DNA from: Candidatus Burkholderia humilis
GTDB lineage: Bacteria > Pseudomonadota > Gammaproteobacteria > Burkholderiales > Burkholderiaceae
Length of the DNA: 34,027 bases
Assembly (NCBI GenBank): GCA_001184405.1
Contig: LFMX01000049.1
Coordinates: 1 to 34,027, forward strand
Direction: 5' to 3'
Shown here: positions 9,642-18,919 of the stretch, in pieces
Position numbering within the stretch: position 1 is the first letter of the stretch
Layout of the letters: the number at the start of each line of letters is the position of its first letter
Notes under the pieces: model-generated
Databases searched by the model: none
What the model was told of the DNA's origin: nothing
The model's input: the letters and a program-made list of their open reading frames with translations, nothing else
Made by a program: the position numbers and the translations under genes

Positions 9642-10669
9642 TCAGAGTGCGCGCGCTCTGGCGTGCCCGACATGGGTCTCCGGCACCACGGCCGTCGATT
9701 CACGCCGTACGAGGCGCGGCGGTACCACGCGGCGGCGCGTCGTGTCGGTGAGTTTGCCGGTGATGCGCTCGATTAGCGTTTGCGCGGCCATTTCGCTGAG
9801 CGCGCGCACCGATTGTCCCACGGTCGAGAGCGCCGGATACGTATAGCGCGACAATTCCACGTCATCGAAACCGATGATCGAGCAATCCGTCGGCACGTTG
9901 ATACGCCGTTCCGCCGCCGCCCGTAGCGCGCCGATGCCCATCATGTCGTTGCACGCGAAGATCGCGGTCGGCTTCATGCCGTCGAACAGTTGCGATGCCG
10001 CCGCGTAACCGCCCGTCGCGGAAAATCGCTTTGAACAATGGCGCTCGGCTCGATTTCGATACCGCGTTAGGCCATCGCGCGGATAAAACCGTGCAGGCGC
10101 ATGGCGGGACACGGCGGTCGCAACCGGACCGGTGATGCAGCCGATTTGCGAATGCCCGAGTTGCAGCAAATGACGCGTGGCGCGATATGCGTCCTTTTCG
10201 TGGTCGATCTGCACGAGATCGGCCGACACGTCTTCGATATTGCGATCGACGATCACGAGTGGCTCGCGCGCGCCGGCGAGGCTTTGCACCAGCACCGAAT
10301 CTTCGCCCGCCGAAGCGATCACCAGTCCGTCGATGCGCTTTTCCTGCAGCACACGCAGATAGTTGCGCTGCTTGGCTGGATCGTCATCGGAATTGCAGAA
10401 GAACACGCAATAGCCGTTCTTCGCGCAGCCGTCCTCGACGCCGCGCGCCAGTTCCGCGAAATACGGGTTGGTCGCGTTCGGCACCAGCAGGCCGATGGTC
10501 GCGGTGGACTTTGCCTTCAGCGATCGCGCGACCGCCGAGGGCACGTAGTCCAGCTCTCGGATCGCCCGTTCGACCTTCGCCCTGACATCGGCCTCGAATT
10601 GTTCACTACATGGGATACCGTCGTGAACGACACCCCGGCAATGGCTGCCACGTCTTTGATCGTCGCCAT
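9642..10669 (-). pseudogene. rbsR: LacI-family ribose repressor, broken
   Basis: From the ATG at 10669 the protein begins with a LacI helix-turn-helix, MATIKDVAAIAGVSFTTVSHV, then VNNSRP. The frame shifts near 10590 and resumes with DVRAKVERAIRELDYVPS, the hinge and the periplasmic-binding-protein-like sensor domain (IGLLVPNATNPYFAEL). A second shift near 10100, an in-frame TAA at 10067-10069 and a third shift near 10020 interrupt the middle. The end (FACNDMMGIGALRAAAE, then IGFDDVELSRYTYPALSTV) is readable to the stop at 9642. The intact family member would be about 340 residues and repress ribose uptake genes until ribose binds. Position after rbsC and before the rbsK remnant supports RbsR. 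It cannot be functional as written. Confidence 0.85.
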
Positions 10670-10874
10670 ACATCGTCTCGCTAGCTTTGGTCCAACTACT
10701 CTCTTATGGATGGTGAGGCGTCCGGCGCGCGCGGCCATTCCGTGCGCTTCTCTACTGCTTCCCCGTATAAGCGCGCGGTTCACGCCGCGCGCGTCGATCG
10801 TTTGCTTTTCAATCCGATCCCCCCATCTCTCTTCGCTTCTTCTACCGCTTTTTTTACGCTCCGCCCCGTTGCGA

Positions 10875-10892
10875 AACGTTACCGCCAACGTT
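10875..10892. promoter_or_regulatory. LacI-type operator candidate before rbsR
   Basis: Two AACGTT palindromes (10875-10880 and 10887-10892) are separated by six bases in the 269-base gap between rbsC and rbsR. The same spacing, AACGTT-N6-AACGTT, occurs upstream of rbsB. CG-centred palindromes such as this are typical of LacI-family operators, so RbsR binding is a reasonable inference. Confidence 0.5.
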
Positions 10893-10938
10893 CAACTTGC
10901 AATGTTCACGTCATCACGCTGTGTTGCCCGATACGTGG

Positions 10939-11931
10939 TCAGCCGCGCTTACGCCGGCTGCGGTAGGTGTCCAGCACCACCGCCACGACGATCACCGCGC
11001 CCGTGATAATGCGCTTGGTCGGCTCGTTCGCCCCGATTTGCGCGAGCCCTGCGGCGAGCACCGAGATGATTAACACGCCGAAAAACGTGCTGATCACCGA
11101 ATCGTGCTTGCCCATCAGACTCGTTCCGCCGATGACGACCGCCGCGATCACCTGCAATTCCACGCCGTTGCCCGCATTCGGATCGGCGGCTTCCAGACGC
11201 GAAATCTGGAACAGCGCCGCGAGCTCGGACAACGCGCCCATCAGCGCGAACACGATCACCTTGTAGGGCCGCGGATTGATGCCCGCGAGTCTGACAGCTT
11301 CCTCGTTCGTGCCGATACCTACCAGATATCGGCCGAAAATCGTCCGAGTCAAGACCAGGTGCGCAATAATCATTACGGCGACAGCTATCAAGAACGCGGG
11401 CGAAATGCCGAAGGCGATCGGATTCGACAAAAAATCAAACGCATCGCCGATATACGCCGTGCGCGAATTGGTCATCTGGTACGCCAGCCTGCGCGCCGCT
11501 TCCAGCACGCCCAGCGACACGATGAACGACGGAATGCGCCACGCGACCGTGACAAGCCCCGTCAGCGTGGCCGGTCAAGGCCGCCGCCGCGACGCCCAAC
11601 AGCGCCGCCGGAAACGCCGGCCAGTGCCACTTCAGCGCCGCCACGCTCACCACTGACGCCCACAGCGCCAGCACCGATCCCACCGACAGATCGATGCTCG
11701 CGATGATCAGCACGAAGGTCATGCCCACCGACATCACCACGAGATCGGAATCTGGTTCGCGATCGTGCTGAACGTGTCGTAGATCAGAAAGTGCGTGCTC
11801 AGCACCGAGAACAGTGCGATCATCGCGGCGAGCGCTCCCGCCAGACCGAGGTAGTTCGAAAACCCGAGCCGCGTGCCGACGCCCTTCGTGTTCTTCGGCG
11901 CATCGGCGGGCAGATTCGTCGGAGTCGTCAT
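10939..11931 (-). pseudogene. rbsC: Ribose ABC transporter permease, frameshifted
   Basis: The ATG at 11931 overlaps the stop of rbsA (ATGA). The reading begins MTTPTNLPADA and gives the first membrane helix. It shifts near 11754 into DLVVMSVGMTFVLIIASIDLSVGSVLAL, the EAA-like signature region of RbsC permeases. A second shift near 11575 leads into VTVAWRIPSFIVSLGVLEAARRL and the remaining helices to the stop at 10939. About 330 residues would be expected from the intact gene, so nothing large is missing and both lesions look like single-base events. The protein would form the inner-membrane channel of the ribose importer together with RbsA and RbsB. Confidence 0.88.
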
Positions 11932-13554
11932 TCCATGCTCCCTGTTTCTGGCGCTTTCGCGTCGGGTTCGAGCGGTTCGTGCAGCATCGCTTCGCGTTTG
12001 GCGTAGCCGGCGAACGCGGTGGCGAGCAGCGCGTCCTGCGTCCACGTCGCGCGCTCGAACAGGCCGGTCATGCGTCCCGCCGACATCACGCCGATGCGGT
12101 CGCAGATCAGCATCAGTTCACGCAGATCGCTCGATACGACCACGAGCGCGCGGCCTTCGCGCGCCAATGCGCCCATCAAACCGTAAATGTTGAACTTTGC
12201 GCCAACATTGATGCCGCGCGTGGGTTCGTCGAAAAGCAGCACGCTGCAATCGCGGGCGAGTCAGCGCCCGATCACCACTTTCTGCTGATTGCCGCCCGAC
12301 AGTTCGGCGACCGCCTGCGCCGGGCCGGACGTGCGAATGCGCATCGCGTCGATCTGTGTTTGCGCGAGCGCGGCTTCGCGCCGAGCATCGACGATGCCGT
12401 TTTTCGCCACCGCGCCGACATTGCCGAGCGAAACGTTCGCGGTGATCGGCAGACTGAGCAGCGTGCCCTCGCCCTTGCGATCTTCCGTGATCAGCGCAAT
12501 GCCGTTTTTCACCGCATTCGACGGCGACTGCACGCTGATTGTTCGCAGCGCGCCGCCTTTTTGCGCGATGGACAACGTGCCGCCGTCCGCGCGATCCGTG
12601 CCGTAAATCAGTCGCATGAGTTCCGTGCGGCCCGCGCCGATCAGCCCACTCACGCCGAAAATCTCGCCCGCGCGGACCTCGAACGACACGTCGCGCACGA
12701 CGCTGCCGCGCGTCATGCCGTCCACTTTCAGCGCGATGCCGCCCATCTTTCGCTCGCCCAGATCGATGCGCTCGCCAATCTCGTGCCCGACCATCAGCGT
12801 GCCGAGCTGGTCGCTGGAAAGCGCGTCCATCGGGCCGGCGTGCACGAGGCGGCCGTTGCGCAACACGGCCACGCGCTTTGCGATCCGCCGCAATTCCTCC
12901 AGCCGATGCGAGATGTAGACGAGCGCCACGCCGCGCGCTTTGAGCCGCGCAATCTGCTCGAACAGCAGATCGACTTCGCGCGCGGTCAGCATGGCCGTGG
13001 GTTCGTCGAGAATCAGCACGCGGTAATCGCCGATCAGATTGCGCGCGATTTCCACCATCTGCTGATGCCCGATGCCGAGATTGCCGACGAGCGTATCGGG
13101 ATCGATCGCATCCAGCCCGACTTGCGCCATCGCGTGACGCGCGTCATCGGCAAGACGCTTGCGGTCGATCCAACCGAGCGCCTTCTTCGCGCAAGCGGTT
13201 CAGAAATAGGTTTTCCGCGACGGACAAGGTCGGCACAGATTGAGCTCCTGCATGACCATGCGCACGCCGAGATTTTCGGCTTCCGTGCGGCTTTTCGGCG
13301 CGTACGGGCGGTCCGCGAGCGTCATCGTGCCAGTGGTCGGATCGACGAGACCGCCGATGATTTTCGACAAGGTGCTCTTGCCCGCGCCGTTTTCGCCGGT
13401 CAAAGCGAGCACCTCGCCCGGCGCGAGGCCGAGCGTGACATCGGCAAGCACTGGTTCGACATAGGTCTTGCCTGCGCCGGACACCGTCAGAACCGGTGCG
13501 CCGGGGGCTTTCGTTCGATTCGGCTTTCTTGGGTGCTCAAGGCTTGGCGTGCAT
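11928..13554 (-). pseudogene. rbsA: Ribose ABC transporter ATPase, broken
   Basis: This is a duplicated sugar-importer ATPase. The first half has Walker A GENGAGKST and the second half has the ABC signature LSGGNQQKVV. Lesions: the probable start ATG at 13554 is out of frame with the rest, shifting near 13540. Two compensating shifts occur near 13235 and 13177 around VPTLSVAENLFLNRL. An in-frame TGA at 12261-12263 replaces the tryptophan of the usual RWLARD motif. Downstream of that stop the frame continues with LLFDEPTRGINVGA (Walker B) to 11928. The expected length is about 500 residues. The start is uncertain because GAGG touches the ATG without a spacer. The gene ends in an ATGA overlap with rbsC. 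Confidence 0.88.
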
Positions 13555-13696
13555 CCTCGCGGTGAACGTTCTCAGGCGCGCGCGGCGGTTCTCTTAAAGC
13601 CGCGCTCGTCCGTGTTTTATCGGCAAAACGGCCGCGAACTTGAGAACGGGCGTTCGCGACCGGGTTCTACACGCTTCTTAACGCAGCGCGCTGGAC

Positions 13697-14669
13697 TTAT
13701 TTGACGACACCCGCCTTCGTCACGAGATCGACCGGCGTTTTCACGACCGTCGACAGGTCCGATTGCTTCTTGTGCTCCTTGATGCCCTTCAACGCCACGT
13801 CGATGCCGAACACGGCCTGCTTCGCCGCGTACTGGTCGGCGGTGGCGAACACGCGGCCATCGTTCAACATCGGCTTGATCGCGCTGATGTTGTCGAAGCC
13901 GACGACCTGCACCTTGCCCGCCGCACGCACGCACGGCCGAGACCGCGCCGATCGCCATGTTGTCGTTGTCGCACAAGAGCGTCTTCACGTTCGGATTGGC
14001 GTTCAGAATCTGCAATGCCACCGCGTTGCCCTTGTCGATTTCCCATTCGCCCGACTGCAGCGCGACGACCTTCATGCCCGCCGCGTCCATCGCGTCCTTG
14101 AAGCCGGCGCTGCGCATCTGCGAATTGGTCGTGGTCGTCACGCCTTCGATGATCGCCACTTCGTCGCCCTTCGTGAGTCGCTTGGCGAGATAGTCGCCGA
14201 CCTTGCGCGCGCCCTTCTTGTTGTCCGGGCCGACGAACGGCACGTTCAGATCCTTCGACTTGAGCACGTCGGGATCGAGCCGGTTATCGATATTCACGAC
14301 GATGATCCCCGCGTCCGCCGCCTTCTTGATGACCGGCACGAGCGCTTTGGAATCCGCGGGCGCAATGACGAGCGCATCGACTTTCGACACGATCATCTGC
14401 TCGACGATACGGATTTGCGCGGCGGTATCGGTTTCGTCCTTGATGCCGTTGGTGATCAGGTCGAACTGCCCGGTGTTGTGCTTCTGGTAATCCTTCGCGC
14501 CGTTTTCCATCGTCAGGAAGAACTCGTTGGCGAGCGACTTCATGACGAGCACGACCTTCGGCTTGCCTGCGCTTTGCGCAAAAACCGGCGACGACGCGAA
14601 CGGCAGCGCGGTCGTGGCGGCCAGCGCGACGGCGGCGCACAGAACACGGCGGCGAATGGTCTTATTCAT
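13697..14669 (-). pseudogene. rbsB: Ribose-binding periplasmic protein, frameshifted
   Basis: The start at 14669 has a strong ribosome binding site (GGAGGAG, seven bases away). A signal peptide covers about residues 1-31 and ends PVFAQSAG. The mature part is a type I periplasmic sugar-binding fold with typical segments VDALVIAPADSKALVPVI and CDNDNMAIGAVSAVRA. At 13923-13934 the tetranucleotide GCAC is present three times, and with two copies the frame would be intact. After the shift the reading GKVQVVGFDNISAIKPML continues to the stop at 13697. The protein would capture ribose in the periplasm and deliver it to RbsC/RbsA. Only this lesion is visible, making rbsB the least damaged gene of the operon. 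Confidence 0.9.
13923..13934. repeat. Three GCAC units at the rbsB lesion
   Basis: The plus strand has GCAC three times in tandem at 13923-13934. Removing one unit restores the rbsB frame exactly. The lesion is therefore best explained by a four-base duplication through replication slippage. Confidence 0.75.
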
Positions 14670-14788
14670 GCGGATCTCCTCCAGGACTTTGATTTGAGTT
14701 GTCTGGCGAATGCTCGCTTTCGTTTCGTTTTGCGCGTCGTCGAGCGCAATGCCGCGAGCATGAGCGTGAGGGACGCGAGCGTCGCAGG

Positions 14789-14826
14789 AACGTTCGCCTG
14801 AACGTTTTTATGCGCGTTTGAACGTT
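14789..14826. promoter_or_regulatory. LacI-type operator candidates before rbsB
   Basis: AACGTT occurs at 14789-14794 and 14801-14806 with a six-base spacer, and again at 14821-14826, about two helical turns from the middle copy. The first pair forms a perfect inverted repeat (AACGTTC, four bases, GAACGTT). The site lies 120-160 bases before the rbsB start, in a 300-base stretch (14670-14969) with no gene. Binding by RbsR is inferred. No clear -35/-10 pair was identified. Confidence 0.55.
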
Positions 14827-14909
14827 TGCTCGCCGTCGATTCTCGTAGTGATGACGCCCGCGGTCAATCGGGCTAACGTAGGACGCAGGTTTGAACGATG
14901 CGCGCGAAA

Positions 14910-14926
14910 GCCGGCAGGACGCCGGC
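14910..14926 (-). terminator. Weak terminator-like hairpin
   Basis: GCCGGC occurs at 14910-14915 and 14921-14926 around a five-base loop. On the minus strand TTTCGC follows. It lies 44 bases after the broken 14970-15251 gene and could be its terminator, but the T-run is short. Confidence 0.3.
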
Positions 14927-14969
14927 CGCGCATGCTGCGGGTGTAGAACGACAGCGGTACGGCAGCGGT

Positions 14970-15251
14970 CTACAAGTCTTCGACCGATTCCCCTTCCACC
15001 TTCTTGTCGATGATGTCGCGCCCATAGTCGATGCCCGCGCGTACCGCATCGATGGGGCTTTCGAACGGCGCCTGATCGGGCACGCCGAACATCACCGAGC
15101 GGCCGCTTTCGCCGGCGGCACTGCGCGAAATCGTCACCATGATGTCGAAGTGGCGCGGGCTGTCGTCGGGCTCGTCGCGATTGTTCGCGCGCCGCAACGC
15201 CTGCACTTTGATGTCCTAACCTTTGTAGTGGTCGGACAGCGGTGTGGACGT
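14970..15251 (-). pseudogene. Small conserved protein, start and frame lost
   Basis: I do not recognise the family with certainty. The frame reads STPLSDHYKG, then a TAG at 15216-15218, then DIKVQALRRANNRDEP and on to VEGESVEDL at 14970. At the expected start, 15249-15251 is ACG where ATG would be natural. It stands exactly seven bases after a good AGGAG binding site (15259-15263), so the start codon seems to have mutated. The TAG stands where a tyrosine (YKGYDI) would fit. The intact protein would be about 93 residues, soluble, with the central part rich in charged residues (RHFDIMVTIS, then VMFGVPDQAPFES). It lies upstream of the rbsB promoter region on the same strand. Confidence 0.65.
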
Positions 15252-15519
15252 GAGGCGGCTCCTGATCGTTGTTGATCCAGCATCGAAAGGAACATGCAAG
15301 GCTCGTTCCCATAGCGTAAAGCGGTTCGGCGACGTGCGCATGGAATTACGCGCCGCGTCTCCCGATTTCACCCTATCCCACACTAGATTCAAATTCGGTT
15401 TGCCATAATGCGCGGGCGATGCCTCTCGTTTCGCGCGCGTGGTTTCGCTTCTCGAACATTCGAGCATCGGCACTCGCCATTCAACAACAACTTTTTATCG
15501 ATTCATCAGGGAGCGATCC

Positions 15520-15829
15520 ATGTCCATTCGAACCACCGCCCTCTTGTGCGCGACGAGCGCCGCACTCACCTTCGCGTTCGGCACGAGCCCGGTCTTCGCC
15601 GCCAACAGCCAGCAATCGAAGATGACCGATTGCAACAAGCAGGCCGGCGACAAGAAAGGCGACGATCGCAAGGAGTTCATGAAGAGCTGTTTGTCGGCGG
15701 CGCCCGCAGCGGCCTCCGCACCGGTGACGCAGCAGCAGAAAATGACCCGCCTGCAACGGCCAGGCGGGCGACAAGAAAGGCGACGATCGCAAGGCGTTCA
15801 TGAAGAGCTGCCTCAGCAACAAGGGCTAA
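15520..15829 (+). pseudogene. PsiF-repeat protein, frameshifted
   Basis: The ATG at 15520 is preceded by AGGGAG. A signal peptide (about residues 1-28, ending PVFAANS) is followed by a first PsiF-type repeat, MTDCNKQAGDKKGDDRKEF, then MKSCLS. An Ala-rich linker follows. At about 15745-15749 one base is lost. The second repeat, CNGQAGDKKGDDRKAFMKSC, is readable in another frame to the stop at 15827-15829. The PsiF family is named from a phosphate-starvation-inducible gene of E. coli, and its function is unclear. The intact form would be about 103 residues and exported. As written, only the first repeat is in frame with the signal peptide, so a shortened exported product is possible. Confidence 0.8.
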
Positions 15830-15851
15830 GGCACTTCGCTTTGCTTTAGTC

Positions 15852-15887
15852 GACGCACGCCGCGCCACGCGCGCGGCGCGTCTTTCT
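15852..15887 (+). terminator. Terminator after the psiF-like gene
   Basis: A GC-rich interrupted stem (GACG, GCCGCG on the left; CGCGGC, CGTC on the right) at about 15852-15882 is followed by TTTCTTATTT. It lies 22 bases after the psiF-like stop, as expected for a Rho-independent terminator. Confidence 0.6.
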
Positions 15888-16068
15888 TATTTACCAGCCG
15901 TTCTCGCCGTTATTGCACTGCACCCAAGCAAGTGATTCGCACCGTCGTCTTTTTCTCATAAGATGGCGCGAAGGCGGCCTTCCCTATGAATACAGGACAC
16001 ACGCTATCGGCCGCTGCGCTGGTCCCGGATTGCTCGCGTTTGCGCTTCGCCGCGCATGGAGGCAACGG

Positions 16069-16545
16069 ATGGCATGGAGACACAAAAACCGCTGGTTCAG
16101 GCGGTGGCTCGTCACGATCACTTTCTGGCTCGTGCCGGTGATGATCGTCGCGATCAACGAAATGCGCGACGAGATGGCCTACAACACGGTCGATCTGGAA
16201 AAGTCGCTGTCCACCTGGGAACTCACCGACGCCCAGCGCGCAGCGGGCGCGCAAGCACGCTGTCACGGTTCGCCTGATGACGCCCGCGCCGCCGGCTGCC
16301 CCGCCGAAATCCTCGCCGCCAACGCAAAGAAGCATCAGGAAGCGATCGATGAATACGCGCATCGCAAGGCGACGCTCGCCGATTATCTTTGGCACGCGTT
16401 TGTTGGCTACTGGGTCGTGCCGGCGGCCTTTCTGCTCGTGCTCGGCATGCTGATCGGCGGAATCCGCCGGGCACTTCGCCGTCCGCCGCATGAGAACACG
16501 TCCGCCCATCCTCACACCGAAGTAAAAACGACGACTCATTCCTGA
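16069..16545 (+). CDS. Two-helix inner-membrane protein, unknown function
   Basis: I do not recognise the family. The ATG at 16069 follows TGGAGG at a spacing of six, which decides this start. A frame extension upstream has no binding site. The 158-residue product has a basic N terminus (MAWRHKNRWFRRW), a first hydrophobic helix (LVTITFWLVPVMIVAI), and a middle part of about 75 residues containing two cysteines. A second helix (YWVVPAAFLLVLGMLIGGI) is followed by a basic, His-rich tail. The middle domain has strong helix-forming sequence (LAANAKKHQEAIDEYAHRK). If the N terminus is cytoplasmic, the middle domain is periplasmic. The gene is intact although its neighbours are broken. Confidence 0.7.
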   Translation: MAWRHKNRWFRRWLVTITFWLVPVMIVAINEMRDEMAYNTVDLEKSLSTWELTDAQRAAGAQARCHGSPDDARAAGCPAEILAANAKKHQEAIDEYAHRKATLADYLWHAFVGYWVVPAAFLLVLGMLIGGIRRALRRPPHENTSAHPHTEVKTTTHS

Positions 16546-16879
16546 ATGCGGGCCGGGTACGGTCGTTGCTATATGGTGTGGCGGCTTTCACGCAACATTT
16601 GGCTGTCGCGCAGCGAAATAACTGCTGGCCAAAAGGACGCGAATCGGACGAAAACGCCGTGTAATTTCGACCGGCGCGTTCTGTCAGACAAGCAACTGGC
16701 GCTGCGTGGCGGATGAACAAAAGTTTGTGTTACCAACCGTGCGAAAGACTGATTCGGGGTCGGGATTTGAGTAAGCTGGGCGGTCAACGTTACCGGTTCA
16801 GCATCGCTCGAATCTCGTAGAAGCACGCCCGGCAAGGCTTTCAGGCAATGGCCGAGGTTCGCATTTCAGGTTGCTGTGC

Positions 16880-16885
16880 TATAAC
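16880..16885 (+). promoter_or_regulatory. Extended -10 before the SYLF lipoprotein
   Basis: TATAAC at 16880-16885 is preceded by TGC, giving an extended -10 (TGnTATAAC). A weak TTCGCA lies 16 bases upstream. It is about 60 bases before the SYLF gene start. It sits in a 395-base stretch (16546-16940) in which I see no gene. Confidence 0.5.
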
Positions 16886-16943
16886 TTGGCGTGCCTCACC
16901 TCCCGCTCTATGGGGTTTCCTAATTCCACGATGGAGAACAATG

Positions 16944-17534
16944 ATGCAAAGACGAAACTTCATGCTTAAGTCGACGGCTGTGCTGGCGCTCGGAGGCCTC
17001 GCGCTCGCTGGTTGTACGACCAATTCCAATACGGGCGCGCAGCAGAACGCCGGCAAGGCCGATGAGGCCCGCTCCATCGATGCCGACGTCGACAGCACCA
17101 TTCAGCGTCTGTACGCCTCTGTGCCCGGCTCGCGCGAACTGGTCGCGAAATCGCGCGGCGTGCTGGTGTTCCCGTCCGTCATTCAGGCCGGCTTCATCGT
17201 TGGCGCGCAATACGGCAAGGGCTTGCTGCGCGTGGGTGGCGGCACGGTCGGCTACTACAGCACGACGTCCGGCTCGTTCGGTCTGCAGGCCGGCGCGCAA
17301 TCGAAGGCGCTGATCTTCCTGTTCATGACGCAGGACGTGCTCGACAAATTCCGTAATTCGGATGGCTGGTCGGCCGGCGCGGATGCATCCGTGGCGCTGG
17401 TCAAAATGGGCGCGAACGGCGCGGTCGATACGACCACGGCCACCAAGCCGGTCGAAGTCTTCGTGCTGACCAACGCTGGCCTGATGGCCGACGTCTCGCT
17501 CCAGGGCACGAAGGTCAACAAGCTGAAGCTGTAA
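16944..17534 (+). CDS. SYLF-domain (Ysc84-like) lipoprotein
   Basis: This 196-residue protein has a lipoprotein signal with a lipobox LAGC, the acylated cysteine being residue 24. The signal begins RRNFMLKSTAVLALGG. A SYLF/Ysc84 domain follows over most of the chain, with typical phrases SRGVLVFPSVIQAGFIVGAQ, GGGTVGYYSTTSGSFG and LTNAGLMADVSLQGTKV near the end. SYLF domains bind phosphoinositides in eukaryotes. In bacteria these lipoproteins are probably envelope-associated and their role is not established. Two adjacent ATG codons (16941 and 16944) are possible starts. GGAG at 16933-16936 is better spaced for 16944. The gene is intact, with its own promoter-like element and terminator. Confidence 0.88.
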   Translation: MQRRNFMLKSTAVLALGGLALAGCTTNSNTGAQQNAGKADEARSIDADVDSTIQRLYASVPGSRELVAKSRGVLVFPSVIQAGFIVGAQYGKGLLRVGGGTVGYYSTTSGSFGLQAGAQSKALIFLFMTQDVLDKFRNSDGWSAGADASVALVKMGANGAVDTTTATKPVEVFVLTNAGLMADVSLQGTKVNKLKL

Positions 17535-17561
17535 GTCTTTCGTTCCCTCATTGGGCAAAGC

Positions 17562-17600
17562 AAAACCGCCGTGTCAGTCACCTGACACGGCGGTTTTTTA
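17562..17600 (+). terminator. Strong intrinsic terminator
   Basis: A perfect 12-base stem (CCGCCGTGTCAG at 17566-17577, CTGACACGGCGG at 17582-17593) with a four-base loop is flanked by A-run and T-run (TTTTTT at 17594-17599). It ends the SYLF gene. The symmetric A/T flanks also allow it to serve the converging minus-strand glycosyltransferase. Confidence 0.93.
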
Positions 17601-17617
17601 TGTCGTGCTTGGCGAGC

Positions 17618-18690
17618 TTACGTCGCCGCGCGATCGATCACCTTGACGCGCGCACGCTTTTGCGCCCGCACGACGGCCTGATACGCGTCGAGATACTGCC
17701 CGCCATCCGATGCGACGTGAAGCGTTCCTCGAAACGCCGGCGCACGCCTTCGCGCGACAGCGTATGCAGGCGATTCACCGCCGCCACCGCGCCGATTTTA
17801 TCCTCGACGATAAAGCCCGACACGCCCTCGTCCACCACTTCAGGCGCCGCGCCGCGATTGAAGGCGATCACTGGCGTTCCGTAGGCCATCGCTTCGATCA
17901 TGACGAGACCGAACGGCTCCGGCTAGTCGATCGGGAACACGAACGCATGCGCGCTGGAAAGGAACTCGGCCTTCTGGCTATCGTTGATTTCGCCGACGAA
18001 ATCGACATACGGCAGCGCGAGCAAGGGCGCGATTTCGCGCTCGAAGTACTCGTGGTCGGCGGCATCGACCTTGGCGGTGATCTTGATCGACAAGCCGCAA
18101 CGCCCGGTGATGCGAATGGCCGTATCGACGCGTTTTTCCGGCGAAATACGGCCCAGAAACGCCAGATATTTTTGCTCCACCGGCTGCGGCGTGTACATGT
18201 TTTCCGGCAAGCCGTGATACACCGTCGATACCCATTTGGCCTGCGGCAGCGGATGCCGTTGTGCATCGGAAATGGAGATGACGGGCGCGGTGTTGAAGGT
18301 ATCGAAAACGGGCTGCTGCTCGGGCAGATCGAGGCGGCCGTGCATGGTCGTCAGAAACGGCGTGTCCTGCCGCTTGAATAGCGAGAACGAGTAAATGTGG
18401 AAATGCAGGATGTCGAACTCCTCCACGCGGCGGCGCACGAGCTCCATCAACAGCATATGCGGCGCGATGCGATCGCGACGCCGGATCGAGCCGCAACGCG
18501 CGCAGCCAGACCAGTTCGAGATTCGCCGTGGTCGGGAATCTCCGGTGGCGAAAAGCGTGACTTCGTGGCCGAGTTCGACCAGCGCCTCGGTCAGATAAGA
18601 CACGACGCACTCCGTGCCACCATACAGCTTCGGCGGCACCGATTCGGTCAGCGGAGCAATCTGGGCAATTCTCATCGTTCTCGTCTCCAT
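17618..18690 (-). pseudogene. GT4-type glycosyltransferase, broken
   Basis: From 18690 (or the ATG at 18675) the protein starts MRIAQIAPLTESVPPKLYGG, the usual N terminus of family 4 glycosyltransferases with the GGTE loop. Two compensating shifts near 18535 and 18480 bracket TTANLELVWLRALRLDP. The frame is then open through FLGRISPEKRVDTAIRI. A TAG at 17923-17925 replaces the tryptophan of PIDWPEPFGLVMIEAMA, the donor-sugar-binding EX7E region (EPFGLVMIE). A last shift near 17703 precedes the C terminus, which ends at 17618. The intact protein would be about 355 residues. It lies downstream of the broken otsA on the same strand. Its acceptor is unknown. Confidence 0.85.
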
Positions 18691-18919
18691 CCGAATTTCG
18701 ACGTGCGGCAGTCGAGTATGACAGCGGCCTGTAAGCCGGACTTTGGAGGTTTGCCCTTACGCGTTTTCCTTTCTTGCAGCGCAGGCGAAACCCAGTCCGA
18801 AAGCCGCGCATCCCGATTGTGCGTTGGAACGATTATCCACCGCAAAACAGCCAGTTACGGCGGTTTCTTGCACTTTCATCGCTCTGTTACAGCGTCGAAA
18901 CAATCGTTTCGGACGGCGG

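Noticed and set aside
11814..13565. Very long plus-strand open frame across the rbsA region
   Set aside because: It is antisense to the recognisable ABC ATPase motifs of rbsA. Its composition (Arg, His, Ala) is that of a shadow of a GC-rich gene.
13923..13934. Phase-variation switch in rbsB
   Set aside because: Only three repeat units and the rest of the operon is dead, so programmed switching is unlikely. Kept only as a slippage lesion.
15985..16068. Possible small gene before the two-helix membrane gene
   Set aside because: No ribosome binding site, no recognisable signal or motif, and the frame runs out of phase into the well-supported gene at 16069.
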